Shown piece after piece: positions 33,546-42,275 of a DNA stretch of 64,000 nt. This DNA is from Dendrocalamus latiflorus (lineage: Eukaryota; Streptophyta; Magnoliopsida; Poales; Poaceae). The notes under the pieces were generated by a model. It saw only the letters and a list, made by a program, of their open reading frames with translations, did no database searches and was not told where the DNA came from. A program made the position numbers and the translations under genes. How positions within the stretch are numbered: the first letter of the stretch is position 1; every line of letters begins with the position of its first letter. The stretch covers positions 930,001-994,000 of the forward strand of contig CM029654.1 of NCBI GenBank assembly GCA_017311315.1, given 5' to 3'.

Positions 33546-33738
33546 CCTGGGGCCCAGCCGCAAGGGTGCGTCCCGGTTGGACACGCTCCTCCAGGGCGAG
33601 CGCAGCGCGGAGTTCGTCGGCAAGCTCGCCCCTAGTGCGCTCCGCGTCGGCGTCCCGCGCACGTAGCTCCGTCTCCAGCTTGCGCGTCGTGATCTCGTAG
33701 GTCCGCAGGAGGTGACGCTGCTCCTCGGCGTGCACTGC
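33546..33738 (-). pseudogene. Coiled-coil gene fragment, possibly DUF641/GIL1-like
   Basis: About 60 codons open on the minus strand, containing LLRTYEITTRKLETELRARD and LEERVQPGRTLAA. This resembles the coiled-coil part of plant DUF641 (GRAVITROPIC IN THE LIGHT/IRK-interacting) proteins, but the match is from memory and short. It has no start or stop of its own and ends near the hAT left terminus. Confidence 0.5.
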
Positions 33739-33749
33739 AAGGGCGACAG

Positions 33750-34004
33750 GCCTGGGAGCCCGCGGACGAACCCTGCGAGGCGTGGGCGCGGCTGGAGCGG
33801 CTGCGCAAGGGCTACGCGCGCAACGTGCAGCGGCAGTACGCCTATGAGATGCAGATTCTGGAGGCCGAGAGGCAGCGCAAGGCGGAGGCGCGCGCCGAGA
33901 CCGCCCGAATCACCAACGAGGAGCGCAAGGCCGCCAAGGCCGCCGCCGCGCAGACACGGGCCACCGAGCGGCGCGCCTTCGAGCAAGACTTCCGCCAGGC
34001 CCTT
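33750..34004 (+). pseudogene. Unidentified charged helical gene fragment
   Basis: About 85 codons: AWEPADEP, then EAWARLERLRKGYARNV, YAYEMQILEAERQRKAEARAE, and ERRAFEQDFRQAL, ending at a GTAATT donor at 34005. The long Arg/Glu/Ala helix and GC-rich codon use look like a true grass exon. I cannot name the family. It is joined head to head with the fragment at 33546-33738, so the two come from different genes. Confidence 0.65.
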
Positions 34005-34343
34005 GTAATTCTCGTTCCCTATCATGCTCATTCCCTTTCTTGCATTATTCACCTTGCACATAAGTTGTTTGATGAATTGCCCAGTCCATATGGCCTTATT
34101 GGTAGTTCTGCACAAAATGTGCTATTTGCTTTACGTTACATGAGATGTGTTTGTTTATTCAGTGATATTTTGATTTATCTGTTATTCCGTTCTCCCCTGA
34201 GATGTGATTGCTCACTCTCTCTTGCTATTCAGTAATCAATCACTCACTCACTCCATGACAAGTAAAACCACCAGAAACTTGGGAGGTTTCGGACTCATGC
34301 CTATTAATTTGTTTGTGTTCATCAATCCATCTTGCACATCTAG

Positions 34344-34773
34344 GCAACATATGTCCTCTTCAGGGATGACGGTGCTCTGAAGCTACCCTATTGCATAGCA
34401 GTATCTGGGTTTGTGTGTGCTCTCTTTGCATTCGGAATTCCTTACCTGTCAGCTCTCAGGATTTGGCTGGGATTCTCCACGGTTTTCAGCCTCATCTACA
34501 TCATCTGCATCATGCTTTACTAAATTACTACTAGCTAGCTTGTTGAACTGACCGGCGTACGTTGCTGTTTTCAGTCTTTTATTAATAGAGACTGGATGGG
34601 AGCACTGAAAACTGAAAATGAAACTGAGATTCAATTCGATTTGTGCAGGGATGCATGCACCTTCCCGGGATTACAGTATTCCTGGAGATGAGTCAAGCAG
34701 GATCTTCGCGACGATAAGTGCCGCTGCAAGCCTGGTGTTTGCTTACAACACTGGAATGCTGCCAAACATCCAA
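34344..34773 (+). pseudogene. Proline transporter (ProT-type AAAP) gene fragment
   Basis: Two exon pieces. From 34344 (after a TAG acceptor) to about 34517: TYVLFRDDGALKLPYCIA, then FVCALFAFGIPYLSALRIWLG and FSLIYII, two membrane segments. From 34649 (after TTGTGCAG) to 34773 (before GTGAGC): DYSIPG, then AAASLVFAYNTGMLPNIQ. These match adjacent exons in the N-terminal half of plant proline/compatible-solute transporters of the amino acid permease family. All other membrane segments are missing, so it cannot be a transporter. The intervening sequence is intron-like. Confidence 0.85.
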
Positions 34774-35023
34774 GTGAGCCAGAAATCCAAAAAAATCAGA
34801 CTATTAGTATGGTGTTTGAACTATTTATATTGTAATTTGTGCAAGTTTCCAACTTAATCCGTGAATTTAAGACTTATCATATTATTTAGTGACTGTATAC
34901 CGAATTACGGTGCAAATTTTACAATTATTTACTGAAGTGGCAAATGATTTTACCGAATTGCATATCAAAATTTCGGTGCGGCATACCCTTTGGTAAAATC
35001 CTGGGTCTGCCACTGCGTATTTG

Positions 35024-35341
35024 GACGGCTTGTCAAGTAGTAGTACACGGATGGAAAAGTCCGCGTGAAATGCGAGAGAAAGAACAAGCAACAGCCAGCA
35101 GCGGAGGGAGCCGCCCGACTTCAGCCCTCTTGAGTTTGCAGCAGGAGGCCACGAGGAGGATTGGAGAAACCACGAGTTTGCAACATCCTGCCGATTGCAA
35201 TTAAGTTCGCAACTTAATTAGTATCACTAGTTCGTAACATCCATCCTGTACATATTAGCAAGAGCTAATCGTATCCTCGTGCCATGGTAACTCGCTGTAG
35301 CTCTCGCCGCATCCAGCCGTCAGATGAGCAAAAGGCAAGGT
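35024..35341. other. Intergenic, nothing recognised
   Basis: About 320 bp without a recognisable gene or bounded repeat. Confidence 0.4.
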
Positions 35342-35615
35342 GGTGATCATTTGGGCTTCTTTTTGATGACTTATGGCTGAAAAGCACTGTAGCTGACTGA
35401 AAAAATAATGTAGCTAACAGAGGCTTATTTAACATAATTAAATTTAAAAAATTAAAAAATATGTTAGCCCATTACGTACAATACAAACAAATACGGGAAA
35501 AAAAAGAACCGACAAAAAAGCTCAACGAAAAACCAAAAGTTCAGAAAAAGACAAAATTTATGAATAGTGAAAAATAAACCGAAAGCTAAAAACTGAAGCC
35601 AAAATGATCACAGCC
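35342..35615. repeat. Dispersed repeat, copy 2 of 3 (inverted)
   Basis: Inverted ends: GTGATCATTTGGGCTTC at the left and the complement GTGATCATTTTGGCTTC at the right, about 270 bp. The core (ACAAACAAATACGGG...) is the complement of the core at 49265-49550. Probably a MITE; the target duplication was not resolved. Confidence 0.55.
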
Positions 35616-36532
35616 TAAACATCCATGAGCTCTATAGCCAACAGATAGAACATAGGGGTTGTAATTCTACGACGATTCTTCGCGCGTAAGAAAACGGAGC
35701 GAACCGTGGCAACGACCGAGATACCAATCACCATACGTGGAGTGCGAGCACGAGGCAGGCTGCCGTGGAAAGCGTAAGCTGTGATGTGTATCTTTTATGC
35801 AGCGACGAGTTAGAGATCGGATTAGTTAGGCGCTTCGCCACTACTCACTCCCAGCTTCCTTTTGTGGACTGTACTGCCTTCTCCTCCTCCTTTCTGAAAA
35901 GAAAAAGGCAGAGACCAGAAAACACTAGAGAACGTATGTAATTTTTGAATTTTAGTTGTTTAGGATAGAGATTACGGAGAGATATACTCGCTTACGATTT
36001 TGGTTGATGCAGATGTCGAGATTTTAACGTGTACTACAATTAACTTGTAGACTCTGTCTTAAAAACACTCGGTTTGAAAGTTAGATACTGCAATAAAAAC
36101 TCAAAGTCACTTCTAGAAACATTTAAAAAAATATGTCCGGCCGGCCGGCAAAGCGACCCACACGCATCTTCCTCGCTTCTGCACACATCGGTCGCTCTCG
36201 GAGGTTGGAACAGAACCATCTGTGCAATTCCAATCCTGCTCCTTTGGATAGAGTTACACGAATGAACCATGAGAGGATTGGCCGAGGGTTCATGTTGAGT
36301 CAGCGCGCTACATCTCCAGATGAGGTGGAATCTACGCACCGCCAAATCGGCGTCGATCAACCGGTCATGGGCACGCATGCTGCAGCTGAGAGCGCTGATA
36401 CTGCCAGCATCCATCTGCGCTATACGAGAACACGAGTGAGCAGTACTAGTTCAGAGTATCATCAGACTAATTAAGGCGAGTCATGACAGTGCCACGTACG
36501 CCACTAACATGCGTGCGTGCACCGATCATATG
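35616..36532. other. Intergenic, nothing recognised
   Basis: About 900 bp. Open frames at 36040-36474 overlap on both strands and have no recognised domain. Confidence 0.4.
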
Positions 36533-37777
36533 TAGGGGTGGAAATTTGGCTTGAGGCTTGCGAGCCGGTTCGGCTTGTAACGAGCTCGAGCCGGCTCGTA
36601 AGGATTCAAGCCAAGCCGAGCGCAGTGTGTAGCTCGTGAGAAAAACGAGCCGAGCCCGAGCCGCTCGTTGGCTCGTTCGAGCTCGGTCGGACTCCGCAGT
36701 CGGCCCAGCCCACTCGTCTCGCTCGATCGGACTCCATGCGGTGCGGTGCGACCCAGCCCAGACTCCGCAGTCCGCACTCCGCCCCTAACCCTAACCCGTC
36801 GGGCGGCACTCCGCAGTCCGCACTCCGCCCCGATTCCCCACTTCCGCAGTCACGCAGGCACAGCCGGTGTCCGTCCCCGATCCCCTCCCGCCCGGCGCCC
36901 GCCGCCCGCCGTCCTTCCCGGATCCCCTCCCGCCCGGCGCCCGCCGCCCGCCGTCCTTCCCGGATCCCCTCCCGCCCGGCGCCCGCCGCCTGCCGTCATT
37001 CCCGGATCCCCTCCTCCCTTCCTTCCCCACGCGCTCGGCCGCCACCCGCTGTCCATCCCTGAATCCCCTTCGGCCAGTCCCCAGTCGGCGTCTCGGCGGT
37101 GTTCTTCCCTAATCCCGATCCACAACGCGGGCTCCTCCAACCGACGCGAATGGGCCGCGAACGGAGCCTGGAATCCCGTGCTCGAGGTCGAGGGAAGAAG
37201 CCGGCCGCCGTCGGGGCCTCCCCGTCGGCAATAGGGGGCGAGCCTGCACGAGCTGCACCGCCTCCTGACCTCGCCGAACCAGCAGCATCGGTGAGTACCA
37301 GTTACACTGAGGATTAGGGTTAGGGTTAGGATTAGGGTAATCCTGCTTTATGACTTCAATTTGTGCTGTGATGCCCATTAGTGACAATGCATGCCCATTA
37401 GTGATGCAATGCAGAGGATCCATTTCCCATTTGAATTAAAGTTTTTTTTATCTGCTTCATGTTCAATATACAGGCATCATCTAGAACTTGTGGATCTAAA
37501 AACAATGCAGTTATTTACCAAAATGAATCTCTAGAACTTCGAGCCAAAATGGCTCGTTTGCTTATCTTCGAGCCAAAATGGCTCGTTTGGTTAACTTCGA
37601 GCCATTTTGACTCGTTCGGTGCTAGCTCGTTCGGGCTCGCAAGCCGGCTCGAGCCTCATCTCGAGCCGAGCCGAGCCCCTCCCGTAGCTCGTTTCGGAAA
37701 CGAGCCGAGCCAATTGATCACCCGAGCCAGACCGAACTTGGCTCGAGCCGGCTCGGCTCGGCTCGTTTCCACCCCTA
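36533..37777. mobile_element. hAT-like element, group C
   Basis: 1245 bp. Inverted ends TAGGGGTGGAAA at both sides. A perfect 8-bp duplication ATCATATG flanks it (36525-36532 and 37778-37785). Clustered GAGCCGAGCC-type subterminal repeats at both ends match the element at 26253. The GC-rich core has a 42-bp minisatellite and telomere-box-like CCCTAACCCTAACCC (about 36784) and TTAGGGTTAGGGTTAG (about 37317) stretches. It looks like a captured promoter/5' gene region, but no protein is recognised. Confidence 0.88.
36879..37010. repeat. 42-bp minisatellite, just over 3 units
   Basis: Units start at 36879, 36921 and 36963, with a partial one after 37005. Each begins GATCCCCTCCCGCCCGGCGC. Near-identical units suggest recent amplification within the hAT-like element. 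Confidence 0.85.
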
Positions 37778-37785
37778 ATCATATG

Positions 37786-38624
37786 TGTTGCATATCAGTC
37801 GTCGGAGAGTACAAAGCATAATTTATAAATGTAAGGATGTACTTACCAGCATTTTAGGAAAGATGCTAAGGTGGTTGCTTCGTCGGTTAGGCTTATGGGT
37901 ATAATGATCTAACTATCTAGGGCCAGACGCTGATTTAGTTGGTGTAACGCTGGTTTAGCGGTTCAAATGGTACTAACGTTGTGTAGAATTGGTATCAGAA
38001 CCTAGGTTTCCTAGATACATCTTAGGTCTCACGGTTGCCAGGGGAGCACACTCGATGTGTGTATGAGATTTATTAGAATAGTCCCATATCAGTTGTGGAA
38101 GGAAACAAAGTATGATTTATAAGTGTGATGGTGTACCCACTTATTAGGCTAGTCTTTGGGGGGATGGCCTAAGAACACTAAGGTTGTTGCTCTGTCGATT
38201 GGGCTTGTGGGTATGACGGCCCAATTACCTAGGGTCGGGCCACTAGTTTAGCGGACTTATGGTCTAGCGGTGGTTTAGTGGTCCGATAGTGATGACATTG
38301 CGCAACAATTAGGATCAGAGTCTAGCCTTCCCAGATACATCTTGGGCCTCACGGTTGCCAAGAAGTACAACCGATATGTAAAGGGGACATTTGTTGAGGT
38401 AGTTCAACATCGGTTGTAGAAGGCAGAGCGTGATTTATAAAGGTGGAGGTGTACACATTTATCAGACTAATCTTTTGAGAAGATGGTCTAAGATCTCTTA
38501 AGTTTATTGCTCTATTGGTTAGGCTTACGGGCATAAAAGATCGGTTACCTAGGATCAGGCCGTCAATTTAGCGGACCGGAGGTTGAACGCTGGATTAGCC
38601 ATCCGATATCACTAACACTGCACA
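37786..38624 (+). mobile_element. TRIM-like retroelement in tandem (three LTR-like units)
   Basis: Three related units of roughly 210-230 bp start at about 37786, 38074 and 38392. They share CATATCAG[TC]-type/AACATCGGTTG starts, a GATTTATAA block (TATA-like), CTAGG[GA]TC/GCC motifs and an ACGCTGG/TTTAGCGG block. Between units are short spacers. The first begins with TGGTATCAGAACC (37990), a near match to a tRNA-Met primer site; the second has a decayed version (38309). Spacers then carry CCTAGATACATCTT[AG]G and CTCACGGTTGCCA. This LTR-spacer-LTR-spacer-LTR arrangement fits a tandem TRIM/SMART-like element. No coding capacity. Confidence 0.6.
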
Positions 38625-39005
38625 GCACGATGCAAAACAACATTTTCGGATAAAGCGTTTCGCGTCCCCATGTCGGCCTCGCACTCAGGGTGATCCTGTT
38701 TGGCGTTTTTGTTGCGGGTGATCAGTCGCACTCAGGGCGCTTCAGCCTCGCTGTGGTTACAGGTTACTTTGGCTGATCTCGATAGAAAGCTTCTGCCTAC
38801 TACCCGTCATAATTCCACTTGGCTTGATCGGCACATCTCTAATCTAATCCTGACGACGTCTACCTAATAAATCGCTTTTCTTGTTCGTCTCTGTTTCTTT
38901 TGCTAACCATCCATCTCTGGGAATCTGTCATGTTTCACTTGGCAAGCCTGGCTGACAGTTCATTTGGCTGTCATATGATAGGATCCCTATTTCCTAGTAG
39001 AAAAA
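38625..39005. other. Intergenic, nothing recognised
   Basis: About 380 bp, no gene or bounded repeat seen. Confidence 0.4.
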
Positions 39006-39192
39006 ATTGATCATATACCCTCCATTTAGATGGAAATTGAGGATTTACCCTCCTGGCTCACGTGTCAGTGACTTATGATGACCCCATATGTCATTGAGAT
39101 GTGGAGGATAAATCCATGATGACCCCATATGTCATTGAGATGTGGAGGATAAATCCTCAATTTTCCAACTAAAAAAAGGATATATGATCCAA
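39006..39192. mobile_element. Foldback MITE with internal duplication
   Basis: Inverted arms: ATTGATCATATACCCTCC at the left and the complement ATTGGATCATATATCCT at the right, each continuing into an AATTGAGGATTTA[CT]CCTCC block. The right half holds a 39-bp direct duplication (GATGACCCCATATGTCATTG... at about 39078 and 39117). Related in style to 25519-25664. Confidence 0.65.
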
Positions 39193-39631
39193 TCTCCCTT
39201 CTTAGTATTAGTATTATGTGAGATTTCTTACTACTCGTTCGGGGAAACGCACACAGAGGACTGGAGCAGACTAGAAGAGACCTGTTTCTAATTGGGCCTC
39301 TCCGTTGAACTGGATCTAAAATGTGCCTTCATTATAGCTGTGGGCTTCAACCGCCAACAGAGCAAACTTAAAGCCCACTTTAATATTTTCTCATTTTGTA
39401 TTTTCAAAATCTGTCCCGAACTCCCGATGCATTGAGCAGTGAGATAGATAGTTGCACATGAAGAACCGTTCTTCTTCTTTTTTTTAGCTAGTTTTTAATT
39501 TCATCTTCAGATCACCAGGTACATGTCGATCAAATTGTCCATTGGTCAGACCGCATCCCTTGTGACAATCAGATCGGTGAGGTGTTGAAAGTTGTCCCTC
39601 TTGAGTGTTTGAAGTTGTTGCTTTGTTCTTA
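39193..39631. other. Intergenic, nothing recognised
   Basis: About 440 bp without recognisable features. Confidence 0.4.
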
Positions 39632-39863
39632 GGGCGTCCGCAATGGTAATAGCTAGTACTAGCTATATAGTCAGCTGACGTGGAGGTGAGAGACAAAAGC
39701 AAAGACTATTTTATACTGTTGGACCCACATGCTCCTCTCTCATGTTCTTAGACTACGTGAAATAGATCAGCTATTTGCTCGTCGCTAGTGACTACTCTCT
39801 CTCCTACTTTTTCCTTGCCAAATCAGATCTAGCTAACTAAATAGCCAGCTGTTGGAGACGCCC
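39632..39863. mobile_element. Tourist-like MITE
   Basis: 232 bp. The left end reads GGGCGTCCGCAATGGTAAT and the complement of the right end reads GGGCGTCTCCAACAGCTGG. TTA lies on both sides (39629-39631 and 39864-39866). Non-coding. Confidence 0.8.
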
Positions 39864-40139
39864 TTAGACTTTCAATTCTGATCTTCATAACTCTGTAACT
39901 GCTGGAGTAAAGAATTTACGAATACTTAGAAAAAAATTATATGGCATCATTCACCCCTCTCTGTTACCATTGCTGTCCTATGCTATATCGCCTCTACATT
40001 CAACTACTTCAATACGACAGATGCATAAATTTATAGGACCAATCTGCAGTCATGAAGAACTGATAGAAAATTTGTCGAGGATACAAAGATAAGATGCTAA
40101 TTACATGTCATAATCACATCCAAATAGGATGTAGACTAT

Positions 40140-41046
40140 GGGTCTGTTTGGGGGAGCTGGAGATTCTGAGTAGCTAGCTGGTCTGAGTAGCTAGCTGGCT
40201 AGGCTGAGTAGCTGGCTAGTCTGAGTAGCAGCTGGTCTGAGTAGCAGCTGGTCTGAGTAGCTAGCCTGTTTGGCATCCTGGATTCTAGCTGTGCAGCTGG
40301 TATCATGATAGATGTAGCGCGTCCTGCAGCCTCCCTCTGCGGCAGTACCCAACGAGAAGCGTATTGTACGTCACCACGTCCGGCTCGAACCCTTGCTCTT
40401 CCAGCTCCTCCAGGAACCCATGCGCGCGCTCGGCGTCCTCCCCGCGGCACAGCGCGGCGATGAGGATGTTGAACGTGTGCGCGTTGGGCCGCACCCCGGC
40501 GCGCCCCATGGCGGAGCACGCGGTCCAAAGTTCATCGAACTGACCTGCGCGGGAGAGTGCGGCGAGGAGGGCGTTGCAGGCGATGGCGTCGGGCGGGACG
40601 CCGGCAGCGGCCGCGTGGAGGGCGGTTCGGAGCGCGTCGCGGAGGCGGTCATGGCGGAGGAGGGCCTTGATGAGGAGGCCCGGGGAGGGAGGGGTGGGGC
40701 GCGGTGGCGGAGGAGAGGAGTAGCATGGGGAGCGCGTCGTGGTCCGAGTGTAGGCAGAGGAGGTGGGAGAGCGTGTCGAGGCGGAGGGATGCGCCGGGGG
40801 ATCTGGGGAGGGGGCGTGGGGGGAGTTTTATCCAGTGGCATTTGCGGGTAAATAACTTCAACTTTAATTGGCATTAGCCCGCAGAATCTGTAAGAAGCTC
40901 GGCTATTGCAGCTACTCGGTCCCAGTACAATTGTGCCTTCCTAGATTTTCAGATTCTCAATAACTGGCCCAAAAGCTGGACTGTTTTGGAGAGCTTTTGG
41001 TTACTAGAAGTAGCTAGCTTGCCTAGAATCCGAAACAAACAAGCCC
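40140..41046. mobile_element. PIF/Tourist-like element carrying a PPR gene fragment
   Basis: 907 bp. The left end reads GGGTCTGTTTGGG and the complement of the right end reads GGGCTTGTTTGTTTCGG; both subterminal regions hold GTAGCTAGC motifs, tandemly repeated at the left (40170-40265, unit near 18 bp, GAGTAGCTAGCTGGTCT). TAT lies on both sides (40137-40139 and 41047-41049). The interior is a GC-rich pentatricopeptide-repeat gene piece on the minus strand. No transposase. Confidence 0.7.
40303..40840 (-). pseudogene. Pentatricopeptide-repeat (PPR) gene fragment
   Basis: Minus-strand frame with tandem 35-residue PPR units: PPDAIACNALLAALSRAGQF, then GVRPNAHTFNILIAALCRGED, then GFEPDVVTYNTLLVGYCRRG, each with the P-D/N-x(3)-[FY]N-x-L[IL] pattern of P-type PPR motifs. 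It has no proper end: it runs into the transposon end at about 40303. Upstream, a Leu/Pro-rich N-terminal-like part (to about 40840) is in another frame, so a frameshift lies near 40680-40700. PPR proteins bind organellar RNA; this piece has too few repeats to be a working gene. Confidence 0.85.
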
Positions 41047-41159
41047 TATGTTTGTATTGCTTTCTACTTCTGTCTTCTGCTTAGAGACACCAGAAATTAA
41101 TAAGAATACCTGACTTCCTGAAGCGGCTTTTCTACTCCTCTCGCTCCCATCTCGCTCTG

Positions 41160-41335
41160 AGAATAAGTTAGAGGGTCATAGGCGCATCACGTATCTTATT
41201 CCTCTTACTCTCGTCTTGTGTACGCATCTATCCCTCACTTTTTTCACCACCCATCTCATCTTTCTAATAGCCACTTCTTTTAGCTGCTACTATTTATTTT
41301 CAGTCAAAAACTATCAGCCACAACTAAAAGGCATC
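41160..41335. repeat. Dispersed MITE-like repeat (pair with 9105-9290)
   Basis: Opposite orientation to 9105-9290 and sharing its blocks (AATAAGTTAGAGGGT, CGCATCTATCCCTCACTTTTT, TATTTATTTTC, AACTAAAAGGCATCGG). Ends unresolved. Non-coding. Confidence 0.45.
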
Positions 41336-41709
41336 GGTAAAAGCCAATACAAACGCTTGACAAAAGAAATAGTGTCAAAACATGATAGTGACACTGACAG
41401 GTTTGTCTCTTGCTAACGCTTGTGAGCCATATCATTTGCAAAGAATATTAGCACCGTGAAACCTTACCTTCCTAGACTGAAAAATGAGCACTCTCTTCCA
41501 GCAGTAGCCAGGGTACATCATCCACAACGAAGTCTGAATTAAAATTTCTTCACTGCTTTATCGAGAACATGACAGTATCATGTTTGCAAATTGAACTTGG
41601 CAACTACAGAAGCTAATAGTTCTGCAGGTTGCAAATGGTCATGTGAATGACACTATGACTGGGGACCAGTGACACTCCTGGTCAGTGAAGTCTCACAGGA
41701 GACAATCAT

Positions 41710-41713
<4 letters not shown>

Positions 41714-41759
<46 letters not shown>
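41714..41759. repeat. GA microsatellite
   Basis: About 22 uninterrupted GA dinucleotides. A likely length-polymorphic locus. Confidence 0.95.
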
Positions 41760-41762
<3 letters not shown>

Positions 41763-42275
41763 CCACAAGACAATCATAGATAAATCATCTAAAAGAAGTT
41801 CTGAAGATTCACCCATTTTCCATTGCAGTTCGTTAAAGTTTTAGTCTTTAACTAACTCCATAATAGCATACTAAATAAACGGGTTAACCAAAATGGTAAG
41901 CACAACAAAAACCACATGATTTGAAGTTGAGAAGTTCATTCTCAGTAAATGAGTAAAACTTAATATACATCGACCATTAGGGTGAAATGAGAGTACAAGA
42001 TGCTAAACTCAACAAAAAAAGAAGAAGCTATATCACCAGTCACCACCAAGAAAGATGTACAAAACCTTATGATGTCCGCAACAAAATTAATCGCCTCCGG
42101 TGTAAGGCCCCAACCAAACATGAAAATCACAAAATTGCTTCAACAATTTTAACCTATGTTGGGTCAACCAGAGTATAAATAAAAGCACCTGAATGTATAT
42201 ACAGTAGCCGGCACATGTAAAGAAGAAGCCATCTTGTTTTCTTCCTACGTGCCTTTCAGCAACAAAACTGGTGAA

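Larger units (their letters stand above)
33503..35015. mobile_element. Pack-type hAT-like element carrying three host gene fragments
   Basis: 1513 bp. The left end reads CAGGGGCGGACCCATAGG and the complement of the right end reads CAGTGGCAGACCCAGG; both subterminal regions also share GGGTATGCCG. A perfect 8-bp duplication CGTATTTG flanks it (33495-33502 and 35016-35023). It holds, in order, a minus-strand coiled-coil fragment (33546-33738), a plus-strand charged fragment (33750-34004), and two exons of a proline-transporter gene (34344-34773). No transposase. Same end family as 4908, 22765 and 44905. Confidence 0.9.
41050..42275. other. Intergenic, ARO gene 3' side
   Basis: About 1.2 kb. It includes the MITE-like repeat at 41160-41335, a GA microsatellite and, near 42275, the ARO gene's 3' UTR. 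No other gene is seen. Confidence 0.4.

Noticed and set aside
36784..37340. Interstitial telomere
   Set aside because: Only two or three TTAGGG-like units each, not the plant TTTAGGG repeat, and inside a transposon core.
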